Shown: positions 1 through 8,794 of the stretch, in pieces
Numbering within the stretch: position 1 is the stretch's first letter
Layout: each line of letters starts with the position of its first letter
Made by a program: the position numbers and the translations under genes
NCBI GenBank assembly: GCA_030601745.1
Contig: JAUWBI010000024.1
Span: 1-41,291, forward strand
Direction of reading: 5' to 3'
Source: Phycisphaerae bacterium
GTDB taxonomy: Bacteria; Planctomycetota; Phycisphaerae; Sedimentisphaerales; Anaerobacaceae
Length of the DNA: 41,291 bases
Notes under the pieces: generated by a model
What the model saw: only the letters and a program-made list of their open reading frames with translations
What the model was told of the DNA's origin: nothing
Databases searched by the model: none

Positions 1-105
1 AAATTTCAGAAGAGAGGGTTCCATGTTTATTATCATCTCGATGTACAAAACATAGCTCGCATTCACAAGGCCACCAGCAAGCTATTTGAGCTGGATGGGG
101 ATTAG
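1..105 (+). CDS. 3' end of a gene, possibly an ArsR-like winged-helix regulator
   Basis: Frame 1 is open from the window edge to a TAG at 103-105 and gives 34 residues. The stretch RGFHVYYHLD resembles the beta wing of ArsR/winged-helix regulators, and the following helix (VQNIARIHKATSKLFEL) resembles their C-terminal dimerisation helix. The fragment is too short to be sure; it could be the tail of another small alpha/beta protein. The rest of the gene lies outside the window. Tandem repeats start nine bases after the stop codon. Confidence 0.4.
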   Translation, partial: KFQKRGFHVYYHLDVQNIARIHKATSKLFELDGD

Positions 106-113
106 ACAGGGGG

Positions 114-425
114 TTTTTGTACAGAGATATAAGTATATGCATATATACTTATGGACTGCTTTAAGAATCATGGTTTTTGAAAGAGGGCTTTGTGGTTTTT
201 GAAAGAGGGCTTTATGGTTTTTGTACAGAGATATAAGTATATGCATATATACTTATGGACTGCTTTAAGAATCGTGGTTTTTGAAAGAGGGATTTATGGT
301 TTTTGAAAGAGGGCTTTGAGGTTTTTGTACAGAGATATAAGTATATGCATATATACTTATGGACTGCTTTAAGAATCGTGGTTTTTGAAAGAGGGCTTTA
401 TGGTTTTTGAAAGAGGGATTTGAGG
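114..425. repeat. three tandem copies of a 104 bp unit
   Basis: Copies start at 114, 218 and 322, so the period is exactly 104 bp, and they differ at only a few bases. Each unit holds a perfect inverted repeat (ataagtatat, 4-base loop, atatacttat), then a unique segment, then two copies of a 22 bp sub-repeat beginning ggtttttgaaagaggg. There are no CRISPR-like unique spacers. A minus-strand reading frame runs through it and simply translates the repeat, so I do not call it a gene. Confidence 0.95.
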
Positions 426-779
426 TGGAGTTTTTTTTATTTTTAGCCACAGGTTTCGCGGATTATAAAGAAATTATGCTAACCACGAAGAACACGAAGA
501 CCACGAAGAAAATTTGCCGCAGAGGGCACAGAAATAGTTTTGAATTTTGAGTTCTTAGTTTTGAGTTGCGGAGTCCGCCGTTGGCGGATGGCTGATTTTA
601 TTATTGTTTAACTTGTATCGGTAATGGAAACTCTGGAAAGAATGCGAAGCGATTCAACGGGGAAAGAGAGAGAAAAACGGCACTCAAAGCTATTTTGCCC
701 TGCTTTTCCTTCGTAAAGCCTGTCCTGAGCGAAGCCGAAGGGCCAAACATCCCAAGCCGAGCAGTAAGAGCGTGGCCGG
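426..779. other. gene-free interval with degenerate repeats
   Basis: I see no credible gene. It holds an accacgaag-type simple repeat (481-510), a fragment of the type gtcctgagcgaagccgaagg (721-740) that belongs to the dispersed repeats common in such genomes, and otherwise low-complexity sequence. The minus-strand gene at 780-2666 ends at its right border. Confidence 0.6.
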
Positions 780-2666
780 TTATTCGTCTACAATGCTTGA
801 TTGCAGCCAGTTTTGTGCAAATATGGCAAAATCGGCAGCGTTAACCACGCCATCTTTGTTAATATCCGCTGGGTTTATGGGCTTATGTCTTCCACGAATC
901 AGGATACAATCGGCTCCCTCAATAGGCGTTTCGTCATATAACACTCCGGTAAGCTCTAACGTCAATACATCACCATCGTTGACGTCACCAATGGCCTCTA
1001 CAATTTTTTGAGTCTCGAATTTTAGAGTAAGGTCAAGGAAACCATCGGGGCCTTCTGTAGTGCAGTTGCAATCGTTACTATCCGATACCGGCGTAGCTAC
1101 ATCCTCATAGCCGCTGCGCAGTGGCTCAATACCGGCTAACCGTATAGATGTTGGGTCGATTGTGATTACATCGTAATCCTCCGTCCCTAAGATAGCTATC
1201 GGCAGCACGCCGGAGCTTTTGACGTTCAGCGGATTCGGACAACTGCCGGGTTTAATGTCAACAGCAACTTCAAGAGCAGGTTTGGGAACAATTATAAGCG
1301 TACTGTCGGCAACATCACTTTGCCCTTGGCTATCAGTTACTTTCAGATGGATGTTATACGGATAGTCAACAAGAAGACCGAGCGATTGCAGATATGAATA
1401 GTTGACGTCAAAAATCGCCTGTCCACCTGCGTCTGTCTCGAAATTCTCGTCATCGTCAAGGTCCCAGATATACGATACAATATCATTATCATCGTCTGTT
1501 GAACCATTAGCATCCAAAGTCAAACTATCGCCTACGTTGACAGTATACGGCCCATCCGCATCAGCAACCGGCGGTACGGTGGGTTCGGGAATTGTGGCAA
1601 TCCAACCTTCTGGATACCCATCCGGGTTGCGCCCGTAACCAACAATCGTGAGGCCGTCATTGGAGATGTCATACGCACTAAGCAAAGTCCACCCGGTAAG
1701 CTCCAGACCGTAGTCTCCAACCAGAACATTTTGCAGGCTCCGGATGCCATTTTCGGCATCCCAGATAAAAGCTTCACAATAATCCGTACTTGTTACACTC
1801 TTGCCTACTATCACTGAACCGTCGGCTGAGACGCCATGTGCTTTGCTGTAAAAATCTCCACCTGCCAAGTCGCCCAAACCCTGCATTCCATCCGATTCCG
1901 TCCAACGAAACGCTTCTACACCCCAAGCGGTGTAACATTCTCCTACTACGACGGCGCCATCGCCCGAAACATTCCGAGCATAACTACTCCTTCCATCTGG
2001 CAGAATACCCAGACCAACCATGCCACCACTTTCGCTCCAGCGGAAAGCTTCCATACCAGACAGTGAGCCGCTGGAACTGCTTTTTCCGACTACCACGGAA
2101 CCATCGTCTGAAATACCATAAGCTACACTAATAAATGCCCTGCCCGGCAAATCTCCCAGTCCCACCATACCGCTGCCGGATGTCCAGCGGTACGCTTGAA
2201 CACCGAGTGGGCACGTACTCCAGCCCACAACTGCTGAGCCGTCGCTGGATACGTCATAAGCTTCACTTTGGTTACCATTCTCCAGATAACCTAAACCGAC
2301 CATCCCATCAACAGTCCAGCGAAATGCTTTGGATGGTGTGCCGTATAAACCGACATATCCAACTACAACGGCTCCATCAGCCGATGCCCCGCGGGCCTCA
2401 CTGCTGTCTGCATCCCCCGTTGGCTTTGCACCCAGACCTTGCATACCTGTAGATTCCGTCCATCGATATGCTTGCCAGCCTAGTGCGGGCTTACCAGAAC
2501 CAACAACGACAGAACCATCAGCCGAAATGCCATAGGCATAGCTGAAGAATTGACCACCTGGAAGGTCTCCAAGCCCCTGAAAACTGGCTGTGGCTGCGAA
2601 GCTGCTTGATATAGTACAAACTGCAAAAACTACAACTGCCAATACAAGAATTGATTCCGTTTTCAT
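780..2666 (-). CDS. exported HAF-repeat / PKD protein with dockerin-like C-terminus
   Basis: A 628-residue protein. The ATG at 2666 is preferred over the in-frame TTG at 2684 because a GGAGAAGG ribosome site lies between them. Residues 1-25 are a signal peptide. About seven repeats follow of the HAF type (GLGDLPGG...AYGISADGSVVVG...AYRWT), which should fold as a propeller. Next comes a PKD-type Ig domain (starting VADADGPYTVNVGDSL), then a domain with VDIKPGSCPNPLNVKS seen in planctomycete exported proteins, and last a dockerin-like calcium segment (DINKDGVVNAADFAIFAQNW). The role is unknown; it is probably a cell-surface or secreted binding protein. The final segment resembles the sorting or anchoring tails common in Phycisphaerae. 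Confidence 0.85.
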   Translation of the reverse strand: MKTESILVLAVVVFAVCTISSSFAATASFQGLGDLPGGQFFSYAYGISADGSVVVGSGKPALGWQAYRWTESTGMQGLGAKPTGDADSSEARGASADGAVVVGYVGLYGTPSKAFRWTVDGMVGLGYLENGNQSEAYDVSSDGSAVVGWSTCPLGVQAYRWTSGSGMVGLGDLPGRAFISVAYGISDDGSVVVGKSSSSGSLSGMEAFRWSESGGMVGLGILPDGRSSYARNVSGDGAVVVGECYTAWGVEAFRWTESDGMQGLGDLAGGDFYSKAHGVSADGSVIVGKSVTSTDYCEAFIWDAENGIRSLQNVLVGDYGLELTGWTLLSAYDISNDGLTIVGYGRNPDGYPEGWIATIPEPTVPPVADADGPYTVNVGDSLTLDANGSTDDDNDIVSYIWDLDDDENFETDAGGQAIFDVNYSYLQSLGLLVDYPYNIHLKVTDSQGQSDVADSTLIIVPKPALEVAVDIKPGSCPNPLNVKSSGVLPIAILGTEDYDVITIDPTSIRLAGIEPLRSGYEDVATPVSDSNDCNCTTEGPDGFLDLTLKFETQKIVEAIGDVNDGDVLTLELTGVLYDETPIEGADCILIRGRHKPINPADINKDGVVNAADFAIFAQNWLQSSIVDE

Positions 2667-2960
2667 TTTCCTTCTCCTTCTCAAAAAATTGTTATTAAGA
2701 CCAGACTACTAACCCGAACATCTAAACTTCTGTCCCATAATAACATACCAAGATCGTTAAAACAACCAAAATCTGCCTATTCCTCATGTTTTTCCGGGTC
2801 TAACTGAATATTCGAGTTCTTTTCCCTTCGCCTGTTCAACTAATTGTGGCCTCTGTCATAATATAAACCATATTCACCAAGCAGAAAAATTAGCTCACCA
2901 CGAAGGACGCGAAGGTCACGAAGTTAAAGTTAAATCGTCAAATTCCTTTGTGTGCCCTTC

Positions 2961-3118
2961 TCACCATCACCGCACCAAAACCCACCACACTTTTACTGTT
3001 CGGAATGGGTGTTATAGAATGTCATTTTTGGTCACCTTCCTGCCTTTGGCAAACCAGCCAAAGGCAATACGATTATATGCCTTATCCTGTTGACTGGCAG
3101 GAATATTTACGGTAAAAT
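2961..3118 (+). repeat. dispersed ~150 bp repeat, copy 1 (with hairpin and promoter)
   Basis: Related to 4095-4245 and 7699-7832. Shared blocks in order are atcaccgcacc, a core hairpin gcctttggc / gccaaaggc with loop aaacca (perfect 9 bp stem here, one or two mismatches in the other copies), and a tail ending in atatttacggtaaaat. The tail contains a sigma70-like promoter. This copy lies directly upstream of the Myb-like gene. Confidence 0.8.
3090..3118 (+). promoter_or_regulatory. sigma70-like promoter inside repeat copy 1
   Basis: TTGACT at 3090-3095 and TAAAAT at 3113-3118 with a 17-base spacer. It points at the gene at 3216 and would give a leader of about 90 bases. Confidence 0.6.
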
Positions 3119-3215
3119 CTTGCCATTTACTACTTCATAAGATAGACTTACAAACTGTGGAAAAGGCCGAAATAAAGTGAATTGGGTATCGTAGATAATT
3201 GTTGAATTGGCACTA

Positions 3216-4001
3216 ATGGCAAAGAGCAAGAAAAACACCTGGGTCTTATGGTCAAAAGATGAGGTCAAGCTGCTCAGGAAACTTTTCCCGCGTGGAAGAA
3301 CAAGGGAAATAGCTGACCAAACTGGACGGCCTTTGACAGCAGTGAGACAGAAAGCATACAATATGGGGCTTAAAACAAAGAAATATCGTCCGTGGTCAGC
3401 CAATGAGGTCAAACTGCTCAAAAAGCTTTACCCAACGGAGAACACACGGAGCATAGCCGATAAGCTTGGACGACCTTTGAGGGAGGTAAAGGTCAAAGCA
3501 TATCAGGCTGGCTTTAGAAAAAAGAGAAGGCCTGCACCCTGGTCAATACAGGAGGAAACCCTGCTTAAGAAACTGCATCCGGATAACACAGTGCCGGAAA
3601 TAGCAAGCCAAATCGGACGGTCTGCCTCAACGGTAGCAAACAAAGCACGCAAATTGGGGCTTAGAAAAGTAGACCCTTACCGTGGTTGGTCGAAGAAAGA
3701 GTTGAACCTGCTGAAGAAACTATATCGGAGTAGGATGGCAGAAGAAATAGCCGAGCAAATTGGCAGGACAGTATATGCGGTACGATTGAGAGTATTCAAA
3801 TTGGGCCTTAAGAAAAGATCCAGATACGAGGAAACCCACAGGGTTGTTGGCGGTGTGAAAGAGAAACGGTGCAGCAGATGCAAAAGATGGAAGGCCGGGA
3901 GCGAGTTCCACAGGGTGCGCACCTGCAGGGATGGTTTGGCGATATGGTGCAAGGAATGTGTCAGCAAGTCTCAGAAGCAGCGGTTGGCGGCGAGAAATTG
4001 A
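3216..4001 (+). CDS. four tandem Myb/SANT-like HTH repeats plus Cys-cluster domain
   Basis: A 261-residue, very basic protein. The ATG at 3216 is chosen over an in-frame TTG at 3207; no strong ribosome site is visible. Four repeats of about 50 residues begin near residues 11, 59, 108 and 157. Each follows the pattern W-S-x-x-E-x-x-L-L-K-K-L-[FY]...IA...GR...V..KA...G[LF], as in Myb/SANT-like DNA-binding helices. After residue 215 comes C219-x2-C222 ... C245-x2-C248 with DGLAIWCKEC, the zinc-binding motif found in many phage and HNH-associated small proteins; the HNH catalytic residues themselves are not evident. I infer a DNA-binding protein, perhaps phage-derived. It stands alone, flanked by two copies of the promoter-bearing repeat. 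Confidence 0.8.
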   Translation: MAKSKKNTWVLWSKDEVKLLRKLFPRGRTREIADQTGRPLTAVRQKAYNMGLKTKKYRPWSANEVKLLKKLYPTENTRSIADKLGRPLREVKVKAYQAGFRKKRRPAPWSIQEETLLKKLHPDNTVPEIASQIGRSASTVANKARKLGLRKVDPYRGWSKKELNLLKKLYRSRMAEEIAEQIGRTVYAVRLRVFKLGLKKRSRYEETHRVVGGVKEKRCSRCKRWKAGSEFHRVRTCRDGLAIWCKECVSKSQKQRLAARN

Positions 4002-4094
4002 AGGCCCACAAGCAAGCGTAAAGAGGGTGTCGAGCGATTTTCAGCAGTTAAATATTGTGAGAATATAGCAATTGAGCTTTAGCGCCTTTTTCGC

Positions 4095-4245
4095 AATATC
4101 ACCGCACCTTCTTGAGCGGATACAGACCTTCGGGGGTGTGCATAGAATCGCATTTATTTCACCTTCCTGCGTCTGGCAAACCAGCCAAAGGCGGTACAAT
4201 TATACACCTTACCTCGCTGACAGGCAAGGATATTTACGATAAAAT
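4095..4245 (+). repeat. dispersed ~150 bp repeat, copy 2
   Basis: Same order of blocks as 2961-3118: atcaccgcacc, a hairpin around ctggcaaaccagccaaaggc (two mismatches in the extended stem), then a tail ending atatttacgataaaat. The middle differs more than in the other copies. Confidence 0.75.
4217..4245 (+). promoter_or_regulatory. sigma70-like promoter inside repeat copy 2
   Basis: CTGACA at 4217-4222, 17-base spacer, TAAAAT at 4240-4245. Transcription would begin near 4252, just before the hairpin at 4266. Confidence 0.5.
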
Positions 4246-4265
4246 GAGCAATAAGGATAAAAAAG

Positions 4266-4510
4266 TGGCCACCCGCTTTTCTTAAAGGCAAGCTCGAGCA
4301 GGTGGCCAAAAAATGGGTAGAAAAACAAATCTATACAAATACTACCAAGAGCACTCCGCAGAGTCAAGAAAAATTTTAGGGGGGCGAAAAATGTTAGCTG
4401 AAAAAGGAAAGGCCAACGCCGGTGAGACGGTGGCCAAACCCTTACAAAAATGCAAGCCTATCACAAGTAAATGTTACCAGATGCACTCCGCGCTGTCAAG
4501 GAAAAATTTA
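4266..4510 (+). repeat. tandem duplicated hairpin-plus-tail unit (possible RNA or gene relic)
   Basis: Unit 1 is a stem tggccacc (4266-4273) / ggtggcca (4301-4308), extended by gct/agc, followed by a tail at 4343-4378. Unit 2 is a stem ggcca (4411-4415) / tggcc (4431-4435) with inner ccg/cgg, followed by a tail at 4475-4510. The tails share 28 of 36 bases with the core gcactccgc..gtcaag, and the period is 132 bp. In one frame both tails read YQxHSAxSRKxL, so the unit may instead be a relic of a protein repeat. Confidence 0.6.
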
Positions 4511-4528
4511 TTTATTTTAGTAGTTTGT

Positions 4529-6178
4529 TCACGGCCCAGTGTTACGGGGCTTGAGGTGCCTGTCAAAGAAGTCATCTACCATTTTATCGACCTGCGGGCT
4601 TTTAAATCTTCCATGGCCTGCGCCCTTGACAATGTGAAACCTGACCTTGACGCCTACTTTCTTCAGGGACTCGTAGAGAAGCTGACTCTGATTATGCGGA
4701 ACGCTCTGGTCTTTGTCCCCGTGGACAATCAAAAACGGCGGGTCGTCCTTCGTTACGTAGGTAATGGGGTTCGCACGCCGACACGCCTCTTTGTTCTCCT
4801 GAATCGGACCGCCGATTAGCTTCGACTCCGGCGAATCGGGAGCATCGTGTCGAATCTTACTTGGAAACCGGCTTATCTTGGTAAAGTCCGTTGGGCCAAA
4901 GTAGTCACAAACCGCCTGCACCCGGCTGGAAACTTTCAGGTTCCGGCCTTTGTCAAACTCCTTCACGTCGCCCGCTGTGCCGAGCAAAGCGACAAGGTGC
5001 CCACCTGCGGACGAGCCCCATACTCCGACACGTTCGGGGTCCAGGCCGTATCGCTTCGAGTTTGCACGCAGCCAGCGAATAGCGGCTTTGCAGTCCTGAA
5101 TCTGCGCCGGGAAAATCGCATGCTGGCTCAGTCGGTAGTTGATACTCGCAACGGCATAACCTTTACGCACAAACCGGGTGGCCGGGCAGTTCTTCTTACT
5201 CCCGCCCCGCCATGCGCCGCCATGCACCCACACAATCAACGGCAGCGGGCCGGAACTCTGGCCTTGCCGGCCAAGTTGCTTGGGCAAATAAAGGTCGAGC
5301 TTATTGCGCTGATGACCGCCGGGGACATACTCCAAATTGCGCAGAACACGAACGTCAGGCATCCGACGCTCTGGCTCTTTTTTCTCTCTGCTCCAGGCGG
5401 GAATTTCCAACCCGTCGTATTTCAGCAGCGTCTCAAACCACTTCTGCGCCATCAGCTCCGCACCCAGAGCGTTGGGATGCACGAGGTCCCTCGCAAACGC
5501 TTCCGGATAAAGCTCTTTTGTGGGTGTCCATACGTCCGGCCCGCGTTCAACACCGGGGATGTTACGTCGCATAAGCTCATCCATCGCGTAGCGCTCATTG
5601 CCAATCTGCGGCTCCATCGGACGCTTATAGATGTGCATTGCAACGAACACAAGGTCGGCCCCATCTTTTTTTAGAAGCCGGACGTATTTCTCTAATGCGT
5701 CGCCCCCCTGCCGGATGCGCTTCTGGTTGTCAGCATCCCGAATGCCCTCGCCCCGACTTCCAAACACCCATTGCAGGGACTGCTGCGCGAGCAAAATCAC
5801 GGGTGTATCATCAGACTCCTGGAGCTTCGGCCTTAACACACTGAGCCAGGGACGCAAGGGCTCGCCTGTCTTGACATTGAGCCATTTGGCTATAGGTGTG
5901 CCGCCCCTGGTTGCGGACTTGACTGTTAACACGCGTTTGCCGCCGAAGTGCCGGTCCAGCTTGCGTTGTAGTATGCCCGGCCAGCGAAAGGATGTGGAAT
6001 AGCCATTTACCACAATGACCTTTGGCTTGCCGTCAAAAATCTTAATCTTATCACTCCCCGGCTTGTTCCGGTTGTTTGCTGCAGAAGCGTATCCGCCTGC
6101 CGCGAGGATACATATAACGGCGAGGACGAAAGTTAATTTTTCCCGTCTAAAACTTTCTCTGCGGTTTTCTATGCCCAT
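4529..6178 (-). CDS. exported SGNH-type + alpha/beta hydrolase (esterase) fusion
   Basis: A 549-residue protein. The ATG at 6178 lies 8 bases after AGGAGG; the ATG at 6184 would be too close. A signal peptide covers the first ~35 residues. The N-terminal half has an SGNH layout: VVNGYSTSF in place of the usual GDS block, and DLVHPN as the Asp-His block. The C-terminal half is a BD-FAE/carboxylesterase-like alpha/beta hydrolase with the oxyanion motif HGGAWRGG, nucleophile GSSAGG, the acid in HGDKDQSVP and the catalytic His in GAGHGRF. This suggests removal of acyl groups from complex polysaccharides outside the cytoplasm. It follows the PQQ-like gene by 64 bases and is probably co-transcribed with it. 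Confidence 0.88.
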   Translation of the reverse strand: MGIENRRESFRREKLTFVLAVICILAAGGYASAANNRNKPGSDKIKIFDGKPKVIVVNGYSTSFRWPGILQRKLDRHFGGKRVLTVKSATRGGTPIAKWLNVKTGEPLRPWLSVLRPKLQESDDTPVILLAQQSLQWVFGSRGEGIRDADNQKRIRQGGDALEKYVRLLKKDGADLVFVAMHIYKRPMEPQIGNERYAMDELMRRNIPGVERGPDVWTPTKELYPEAFARDLVHPNALGAELMAQKWFETLLKYDGLEIPAWSREKKEPERRMPDVRVLRNLEYVPGGHQRNKLDLYLPKQLGRQGQSSGPLPLIVWVHGGAWRGGSKKNCPATRFVRKGYAVASINYRLSQHAIFPAQIQDCKAAIRWLRANSKRYGLDPERVGVWGSSAGGHLVALLGTAGDVKEFDKGRNLKVSSRVQAVCDYFGPTDFTKISRFPSKIRHDAPDSPESKLIGGPIQENKEACRRANPITYVTKDDPPFLIVHGDKDQSVPHNQSQLLYESLKKVGVKVRFHIVKGAGHGRFKSPQVDKMVDDFFDRHLKPRNTGP

Positions 6179-6226
6179 ACTCATTTCCTCCTGAATTGGT
6201 TAGCTGACAAAACATAATGCCGAACC

Positions 6227-6275
6227 AGTGCTCTGTCAAATACTATTTGAGGGGATCGTCATTGCGAGGCATGTC
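6227..6275. repeat. remnant of a TIR-bearing palindromic element at a gene end
   Basis: The blocks agtgctctgtca (6227-6238) and gtcattgcgag (6258-6268) match, in the same order and near spacing, the left half of the 140 bp element at 37606-37745. The remnant covers the last codons and the stop of the PQQ-like gene at 6243. Confidence 0.6.
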
Positions 6276-7619
6276 GCTCGCGCCGGACCGGCGTCCCTTG
6301 CCCACGCAGTATAATCGGCGCGTCGTACGTATGAACAGCTGACCATGTGCGGCGCTGATTGACGCCCGAACGACTTCTCTACCGCTGGGTTTGTCCATGG
6401 GAATCACCCTGAGGACGTCACCATTTGCTGCATCGATGACTGCAGCTTCTCCAGAGTGGTTGATTAGGTAGACTTTTCCGTCCGCCGCCAGCGGCGAAGC
6501 TTCGTATTTGGCACGGCCGGGCGTCTGGATTGTCCACTTCACCTTACCTGTCCTTGGCTCCACACGCGACAGGCATTTCCGCAGGTCGCTCAAGACGAAG
6601 AAATCGCCATCAAAGAAGGCCGGAGTGGGGACATCGGAGGAGACTTCCCGCACGTCTCGGCTGACCCAGGCGATTGCACTGTCGTCAAGCAAACCGGTTC
6701 CTCCGGGCCGTATGGCGTAGATGGGGGCGTTCTTGGGGGCGCAGACGAGAACGATGCCGTCGCCGGCAACCGAAGATGGAACCAGCCGCCAATGAGTGAT
6801 GCGCCTCGGATTCCAGGTACCCCATCGCCACAATTCCCTACCAGTTTCAAGGTCATGCCCGGTCAGCGCATCACCTCCAACTATCAACAACTGTTGTTTC
6901 CCGTCGAAAGAAAAAGGAAGCGGCGTGCTAAAAGCCTCACGTGATTCTTTCCGGGCTTTACTTGGACGAATCTGACGCCATAGGGTCTTGCCGGTATCCG
7001 GAGCTATGGCCAAGAGGTACGATTCGTTCTTCTTATCTTTCAGACCACGACCATGCACCGGCACATCACGCTGCAATACCTGCATGTATAGTCTTCCGTC
7101 AACCAACGTAGGGCTGCCTCCGTAAGTCCACAGGAAAGCAAAAGGCCCGTAATCGTCCTGAATGTTTCGTGCCCACTTACGACGACCGTTCACTTCGAAG
7201 CATATCAGCTCCCCGTTGCCGTAGAGAAAAACCACGAGCTTACCGTCGGTAACCGGCGAGCCGGCCGCGTACGTGCTGCGCCTATCATGGCTGATTCCCT
7301 TTGCCACATCGTGTTGCCAGAGGACTTTCCCGTTAGTGCGGTCAAAGCACATCGCCAGTAGCATGTCCCTGGCCTTATCGACGCCCGATAGAAAGACCCT
7401 GTCTCCCCGGATAATCGGTGTAGCGGCGGAGCAGCCGGCTAAATCGACGCTCCACGCAATGTTCTCCGTTTGACTCCAATTTGAAGGCAGGTTCTTTTCG
7501 TTGGTGGAGCCGTTGAAGTAAGGACCACGCCAATGCGGCCAATCGCCGGCAAAGGCGGAGTCTGAAGGACAGAGAATGACTAATAGCAGGCACGCAAATA
7601 TTAAGATTGACGTTCTCAT
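6243..7619 (-). CDS. exported PQQ-like beta-propeller protein
   Basis: A 458-residue protein with signal peptide (residues 1-24) and then DWPHWRGPYFNGST, the opening typical of planctomycete PQQ-like propellers. Several blades carry the W-x-x-D/tryptophan-docking pattern (GKVLWQHDV, GKTLWRQIR, GRELWRWGT, GKVKWTIQT). A ribosome site GAGGAG lies 6 bases before the ATG. No PQQ-dependent dehydrogenase catalytic residues were identified, so a structural or binding role in the periplasm is more likely than an enzyme. The last residues (MPRNDDPLK) are encoded by a repeat remnant, so the natural C-terminus has probably been replaced. First gene of a two-gene minus-strand unit. Confidence 0.88.
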   Translation of the reverse strand: MRTSILIFACLLLVILCPSDSAFAGDWPHWRGPYFNGSTNEKNLPSNWSQTENIAWSVDLAGCSAATPIIRGDRVFLSGVDKARDMLLAMCFDRTNGKVLWQHDVAKGISHDRRSTYAAGSPVTDGKLVVFLYGNGELICFEVNGRRKWARNIQDDYGPFAFLWTYGGSPTLVDGRLYMQVLQRDVPVHGRGLKDKKNESYLLAIAPDTGKTLWRQIRPSKARKESREAFSTPLPFSFDGKQQLLIVGGDALTGHDLETGRELWRWGTWNPRRITHWRLVPSSVAGDGIVLVCAPKNAPIYAIRPGGTGLLDDSAIAWVSRDVREVSSDVPTPAFFDGDFFVLSDLRKCLSRVEPRTGKVKWTIQTPGRAKYEASPLAADGKVYLINHSGEAAVIDAANGDVLRVIPMDKPSGREVVRASISAAHGQLFIRTTRRLYCVGKGRRSGASDMPRNDDPLK

Positions 7620-7698
7620 TTCTTTCTCCTCTCAAAGCTTGTCTCTGCCCCGCATCCTTGTGCGGGATAAACTCCAGCAGGGAACAGTTGATATTTCC

Positions 7699-7832
7699 TT
7701 CTCAACATCACCGCACCCAAACCCACCACACTTTTACTGTTCGGAATGGGTGTCAAAGAATGTCATTTTTCGTTACCTTTCTGCGTTTGGCAAACCAGCC
7801 AAAGGCGATACGATTATATATTCTGCTGACTG
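7699..7832 (+). repeat. dispersed ~150 bp repeat, copy 3 (no promoter tail)
   Basis: It matches copy 1 closely from ctcaacatcaccgcaccc through the hairpin gcgtttggc / gccaaaggc to gatacgattata, then diverges before the promoter-bearing tail. Confidence 0.85.
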
Positions 7833-8459
7833 AAAATCAAGCAAAAAACAGAGCAAATTCGTGCAACGCCTAACTATATTTCTCCGCGCAATCCGTGAAA
7901 TCTGTGGCTAACAATAACCCAAAACCGCAATTCCCGTCAACACATAAAATTCTGCCCGTAGGGCCTCCACAATTTTGCATTTTACATTTTAATCTTTAAT
8001 TTTTCCTCCGCGTCCTCCGCGGTTAAATAAATTCGTGTCAATTCGTGTCAATTCGTGTCCAATTTTTCTTTGTGTTTTTTGTGCCTTTTTGTGGCCAACT
8101 TTTTTATCCTCTTGTCTTCTGTTTTCTGTCCTCCGTCTTTTCAATTTTGTATTTCGGTCACTCGCCGTGCTGCGCCCGTCGCAGCAGGTTTGAATTTGTT
8201 TCGAATTTCGATATTCGGATTTCGTATTTTTTTCTATCTCACCAATTAACCACTCACCATTCACCATCTGCCCAATCAGCGTCATCCTGTCTAAAAACTC
8301 TCTGCGTTCTCCGCGGTTAAATAAATTCGTGTCAATTCGCGGCTAACTTTTTTCTCTTCTTTCCTGCTGTCATCTGTTTTCTGTCTTCGTGCCTTGGTGT
8401 CTTGGTGGCTAATTCGTTTTCAATTTTGTATTTTTGTCATTCGAATTTGTCTCACCGGT

Positions 8460-8485
8460 CCTCCGTAGAAGTTCTACTTCGGAGG
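8460..8485. repeat. palindromic repeat
   Basis: An inverted repeat that begins cctccg and ends cggagg, with 10 of 12 possible pairs on each side of a short centre. It interrupts the surrounding cgaattt-type low-complexity sequence, which suggests a small inserted element. Confidence 0.6.
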
Positions 8486-8663
8486 ATGGAAATTTCGGAT
8501 TTCGATATTCGAAATTGCAAATTGTTCGATTCGAACAATTTGTGCAGGGGGGTGCAAAAAAGTGGTACAAAAAGTGCGCATTTTTCGCAATTTCTTGCAA
8601 TTTTTGCACAATTTCTGCGTATTTCTGCGCATTTTTACCCATTTTTCCCACTTTTTTTCAGCC

Positions 8664-8793
8664 AACCTGCGTGTTTGATGCGAAAACCTGCGTATTTGAT
8701 TGACTTTTTTCTTACCCAAACCCCCCAGATTACCTCTCCTGACCCATCGATTTCCCGATATAGTTCTGAAAAACCTGCGTATTTGATTGACTT
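8664..8793 (+). repeat. three copies of the motif cctgcgtatttgattga
   Basis: Copies begin near 8664 (degenerate), 8686 and 8773. The last two are identical over aacctgcgtatttgattga and beyond. Related motifs occur on the opposite strand at 12616-12847. Confidence 0.7.
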
Positions 8794-8794
8794 G

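Larger units (their letters stand above)
2667..3215. other. gene-free interval between divergent genes
   Basis: I find no gene. The interval holds accacgaagg-type simple repeats (2897-2925), the first copy of a dispersed ~150 bp repeat (2961-3118) and the promoter for the next gene. No promoter was recognised for the minus-strand HAF gene. Confidence 0.6.
4002..4528. other. gene-free interval with repeat copy 2 and a duplicated hairpin unit
   Basis: Between the Myb-like gene and the convergent hydrolase gene. It contains the second dispersed repeat with its promoter and a tandemly duplicated hairpin-plus-tail unit (4266-4510). A plus-strand frame from 4313 runs 290 bases antisense into the hydrolase gene and is not called as a gene. 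Confidence 0.6.

Noticed and set aside
114..425. Possible CRISPR array
   Set aside because: Units are tandem and near-identical over their full length; there are no variable spacers and no cas genes.
265..450. Minus-strand frame of 61 codons
   Set aside because: It only translates the 104 bp tandem repeat and has no ribosome site or known motif.
4313..4819. Plus-strand frame of 168 codons
   Set aside because: More than half is antisense to the conserved hydrolase gene. Only its first third holds the duplicated unit, which is reported separately.
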